DNA from: an uncultured Leucothrix sp.
GTDB taxonomy: Bacteria; Pseudomonadota; Gammaproteobacteria; Thiotrichales; Thiotrichaceae
Assembly: GCA_938004025.1 (NCBI GenBank)
Contig: CALKXC010000262.1
Span: forward strand, 1 to 6,393
Direction: 5' to 3'
Length of the DNA stretch: 6,393 bases
The notes below the pieces were generated by a model. The model ran no database searches and was not told where the DNA came from. It was given only the letters and a program-made list of their open reading frames with translations. Shown one piece after another: positions 6,309-6,393 of this stretch (positions are counted from its first letter, which is position 1; the number at the start of each line of letters is the position of its first letter). Both the position numbers and the translations under genes were made by a program.

Positions 6309-6393
6309 ATAACCATAGGTACAAAGATACTTGTATCACTTTCAATAGGCGAATCTGGTTTATTTGTGTGAAGCTTATTGCTTAGCTATAGTG

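Noticed and set aside
6119..6385. Plus-strand open frames opposite the ribA start region
   Set aside because: They mostly mirror ribA coding sequence, have no recognisable motifs and no clear ribosome binding site.
6232..6393. FMN riboswitch upstream of ribA
   Set aside because: The 162 bases show none of the conserved multi-stem core that I would expect, and the leader downstream of the likely promoter is only about 60 bases.

Overview
The window carries six protein-coding genes and no RNA gene, CRISPR array or insertion sequence that I can support. The gene set suggests a heterotrophic, probably marine gammaproteobacterium: a BktB-type thiolase, a secreted CE1/LpqC-type esterase, a stand-alone GTP cyclohydrolase II, and moderately AT-leaning DNA with strong Shine-Dalgarno sites. 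The genus cannot be fixed from the sequence. Base and codon use look even across the window, and there is no sign of recent transfer.

Layout. Positions 2-1744 (+) hold the 3' part of a large nuclease gene that enters from the left edge. It joins an endonuclease/exonuclease/phosphatase (EEP) domain to an Endonuclease I (EndA/Vvn) His-Me-finger domain. Positions 1864-3045 (+) encode a thiolase closest to BktB. Positions 3136-4077 (+) encode an exported alpha/beta-hydrolase esterase of the polyhydroxybutyrate depolymerase/feruloyl esterase type. Positions 4198-4725 (+) encode a two-helix DUF2892 membrane protein with a long charged tail built from a 27-residue repeat. Positions 4737-5606 (+) encode a PLP-dependent enzyme of the ACC deaminase/D-cysteine desulfhydrase type. 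Positions 5614-6231 (-) encode RibA, convergent with the PLP gene and only 7 bases from it. The last 162 bases are the ribA leader and promoter region.

How the genes relate. Most look like separate transcription units that share a strand: the gaps before the thiolase, the esterase and the DUF2892 gene are 119, 90 and 120 bases. Only the DUF2892 gene and the PLP-enzyme gene (11-base gap) look like an operon. Thiolase and esterase could both touch hydroxyalkanoate or fatty-acid metabolism, but the esterase is predicted to be exported, so a direct link is only a suggestion. RibA is housekeeping (riboflavin synthesis).

The items most worth a second look are the two-nuclease fusion, whose Endonuclease I part lacks the cysteines of the classical periplasmic enzymes; the 27-residue repeat tail on DUF2892; and a perfect 10-base inverted repeat whose right arm contains one of the two possible esterase start codons. 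I did not find convincing evidence of a new multi-gene system; most of the window is ordinary chromosome.
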